Positions 63,373 through 64,000 of a stretch of 64,000 nt of DNA are shown here, piece by piece; positions within the stretch are counted from its first letter, which is position 1, and every line of letters begins with the position of its first letter. Under the pieces are notes generated by a model that was not told the origin of the DNA, did not search any database, and was given only the letters and a program-made list of their open reading frames with translations. Both the position numbers and the translations under genes were made by a program. Origin of the DNA: M0108 sp963841065 (GTDB taxonomy: Bacteria > Pseudomonadota > Gammaproteobacteria > Chromatiales > Chromatiaceae); the NCBI GenBank assembly GCA_963841065.1, contig CAWJBI010000068.1, positions 35,676 to 99,675 on the forward strand. The letters are read 5' to 3'.

Positions 63373-64000
63373 GTTCCAGGCGATCCGCCGAATTGGACAG
63401 GTGGCGGTAAATCTCGCGACGCTTCAGGACCGTCATGATGTGGATGAAGGCCTCGGCCTGCGCGCCCGGCGCCTCTTGCCTCAGGGCCGCGATGTGGTCA
63501 TCGGCCCGGAACAATTCCGACAGGGCGGTGCGGTACACCTTCTCGGTATTGCGCTCGGCCTTGCGCGCGGCGGCGGCGTCCGCCTCGCCATCCATGGGCT
63601 TGACAGAGAGCTTGGCATAGCCGTCTCTAAGGGAATGAGTGCCGTCCCGGAGCAGGCGGGCTATTTCCGCCATATGCGCATCGGGCTGAACGTCCAGGGC
63701 CTCCATCTCGCGAATCGTGGTTTTGGCGTAGTTCAGGATTTCGTCAATGGCCATGATGGCGCGATAAATATCCTCGCGGTCCATAGGCGTCGCGAAGGCG
63801 TGATTCAGAACCTCCATCTGCCGCGACTTGAGCTCATCGCCCTCTTTTTCCATGGCACGGACCTGTTCGCCCTTGGCGACGTCGCCCGTCTCCATAAAGG
63901 CCAGGAACACATCCATGGCCCGGGCCACCAGGTCGCAATGCTCGACCATCATGCCGTAAAAGTCCGGCATGACCGGGAAGATACGGGCCGTTAACTTGGT
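63329..64000 (-). CDS. DUF47 family protein (PhoU-like), third copy (5' end outside window)
   Basis: The frame is open to the right edge of the window. Upstream of the internal MPDFYGMM it continues as LTARIFPV, matching LMDRIFPIMPDF of the second copy, so the true start is beyond base 64,000. Typical motifs are EKEGDELKSRQMEVLNHAFA, PMDREDIYRAIMAIDEILNY and the terminal GILHDIIVQIA. A PiT partner might lie outside the window. Its 3' end is duplicated as a remnant behind nhaD. Confidence 0.92.
   Translation of the reverse strand, partial: TKLTARIFPVMPDFYGMMVEHCDLVARAMDVFLAFMETGDVAKGEQVRAMEKEGDELKSRQMEVLNHAFATPMDREDIYRAIMAIDEILNYAKTTIREMEALDVQPDAHMAEIARLLRDGTHSLRDGYAKLSVKPMDGEADAAAARKAERNTEKVYRTALSELFRADDHIAALRQEAPGAQAEAFIHIMTVLKRREIYRHLSNSADRLEHAAGILHDIIVQIA

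Overview
The window is one continuous GC-rich (roughly 60%) gammaproteobacterial chromosome segment. It carries the replication-origin neighbourhood: dnaA-dnaN-recF-gyrB run leftward, rpmH-rnpA-yidD-yidC-mnmE run rightward, and mnmG-rsmG-parA-parB-atpIBEFHAGDC-glmU-glmS follow. Gene order and protein character (Ntr-controlled glutamine synthetase, a free-standing oxygen-binding di-iron protein, SulP/PiT transporters) suggest a Chromatiales-like purple or sulfur bacterium. That placement is an inference from gene content, not a database result.

Layout. (1) 0-5.5 kb: housekeeping genes (secB end, gpsA, trmL, a class 1B-like dihydroorotate dehydrogenase, a strongly signalled 75-aa unknown, an ODP-type metallo-beta-lactamase-fold protein, nfi, one unknown). 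(2) 5.5-11.2 kb: the leftward glnA-ntrB-ntrC nitrogen-control locus with a candidate sigma-54 promoter and NtrC site, then a cation diffusion facilitator. (3) 11.4-15.7 kb: glyQ-glyS-gmhB-plsC. (4) 15.8-26.1 kb: the origin cluster, with the divergent gap at 21,920-22,194 holding a perfect DnaA box, and two parS-type palindromes inside recF. (5) 26.2-30.8 kb: glutathione peroxidase and a MoxR-DUF58-transglutaminase operon. (6) 31.2-46.6 kb: mnmG-rsmG-parAB, the complete F-ATPase operon, an SlyD-like isomerase, glmU and glmS. (7) 46.7-56.1 kb: a signalling block of two sensor kinases, a Crp/Fnr regulator and a sigma-54 response regulator, followed by an unusual SulP-STAS-cyclic-nucleotide-domain protein. 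(8) 56.6-64.0 kb: phosphate and sodium transport, with two different PiT transporters each paired with a DUF47 (PhoU-like) gene, an NhaD antiporter preceded by a strongly structured leader, and a third DUF47 gene at the window edge.

Sequence quality matters here. About 22 single-base frame breaks interrupt gpsA, recF, atpF, atpH, atpA, atpC, glmS and the NhaD gene, 16 of them in 37.3-39.8 kb. Removing the extra or missing bases restores proteins of normal length, so I read most of these as sequencing or assembly errors in functional genes, not decay.

The most interesting points are the parS pair embedded in recF, the leader RNA before nhaD, the SulP fusion beside a multi-kinase signalling block, and a duplicated nhaD-3'-end/DUF47-tail segment flanking the second PiT-DUF47 pair. 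I found no CRISPR array, transposase, prophage, tRNA or rRNA gene, and no gene cluster I would call a wholly new system.
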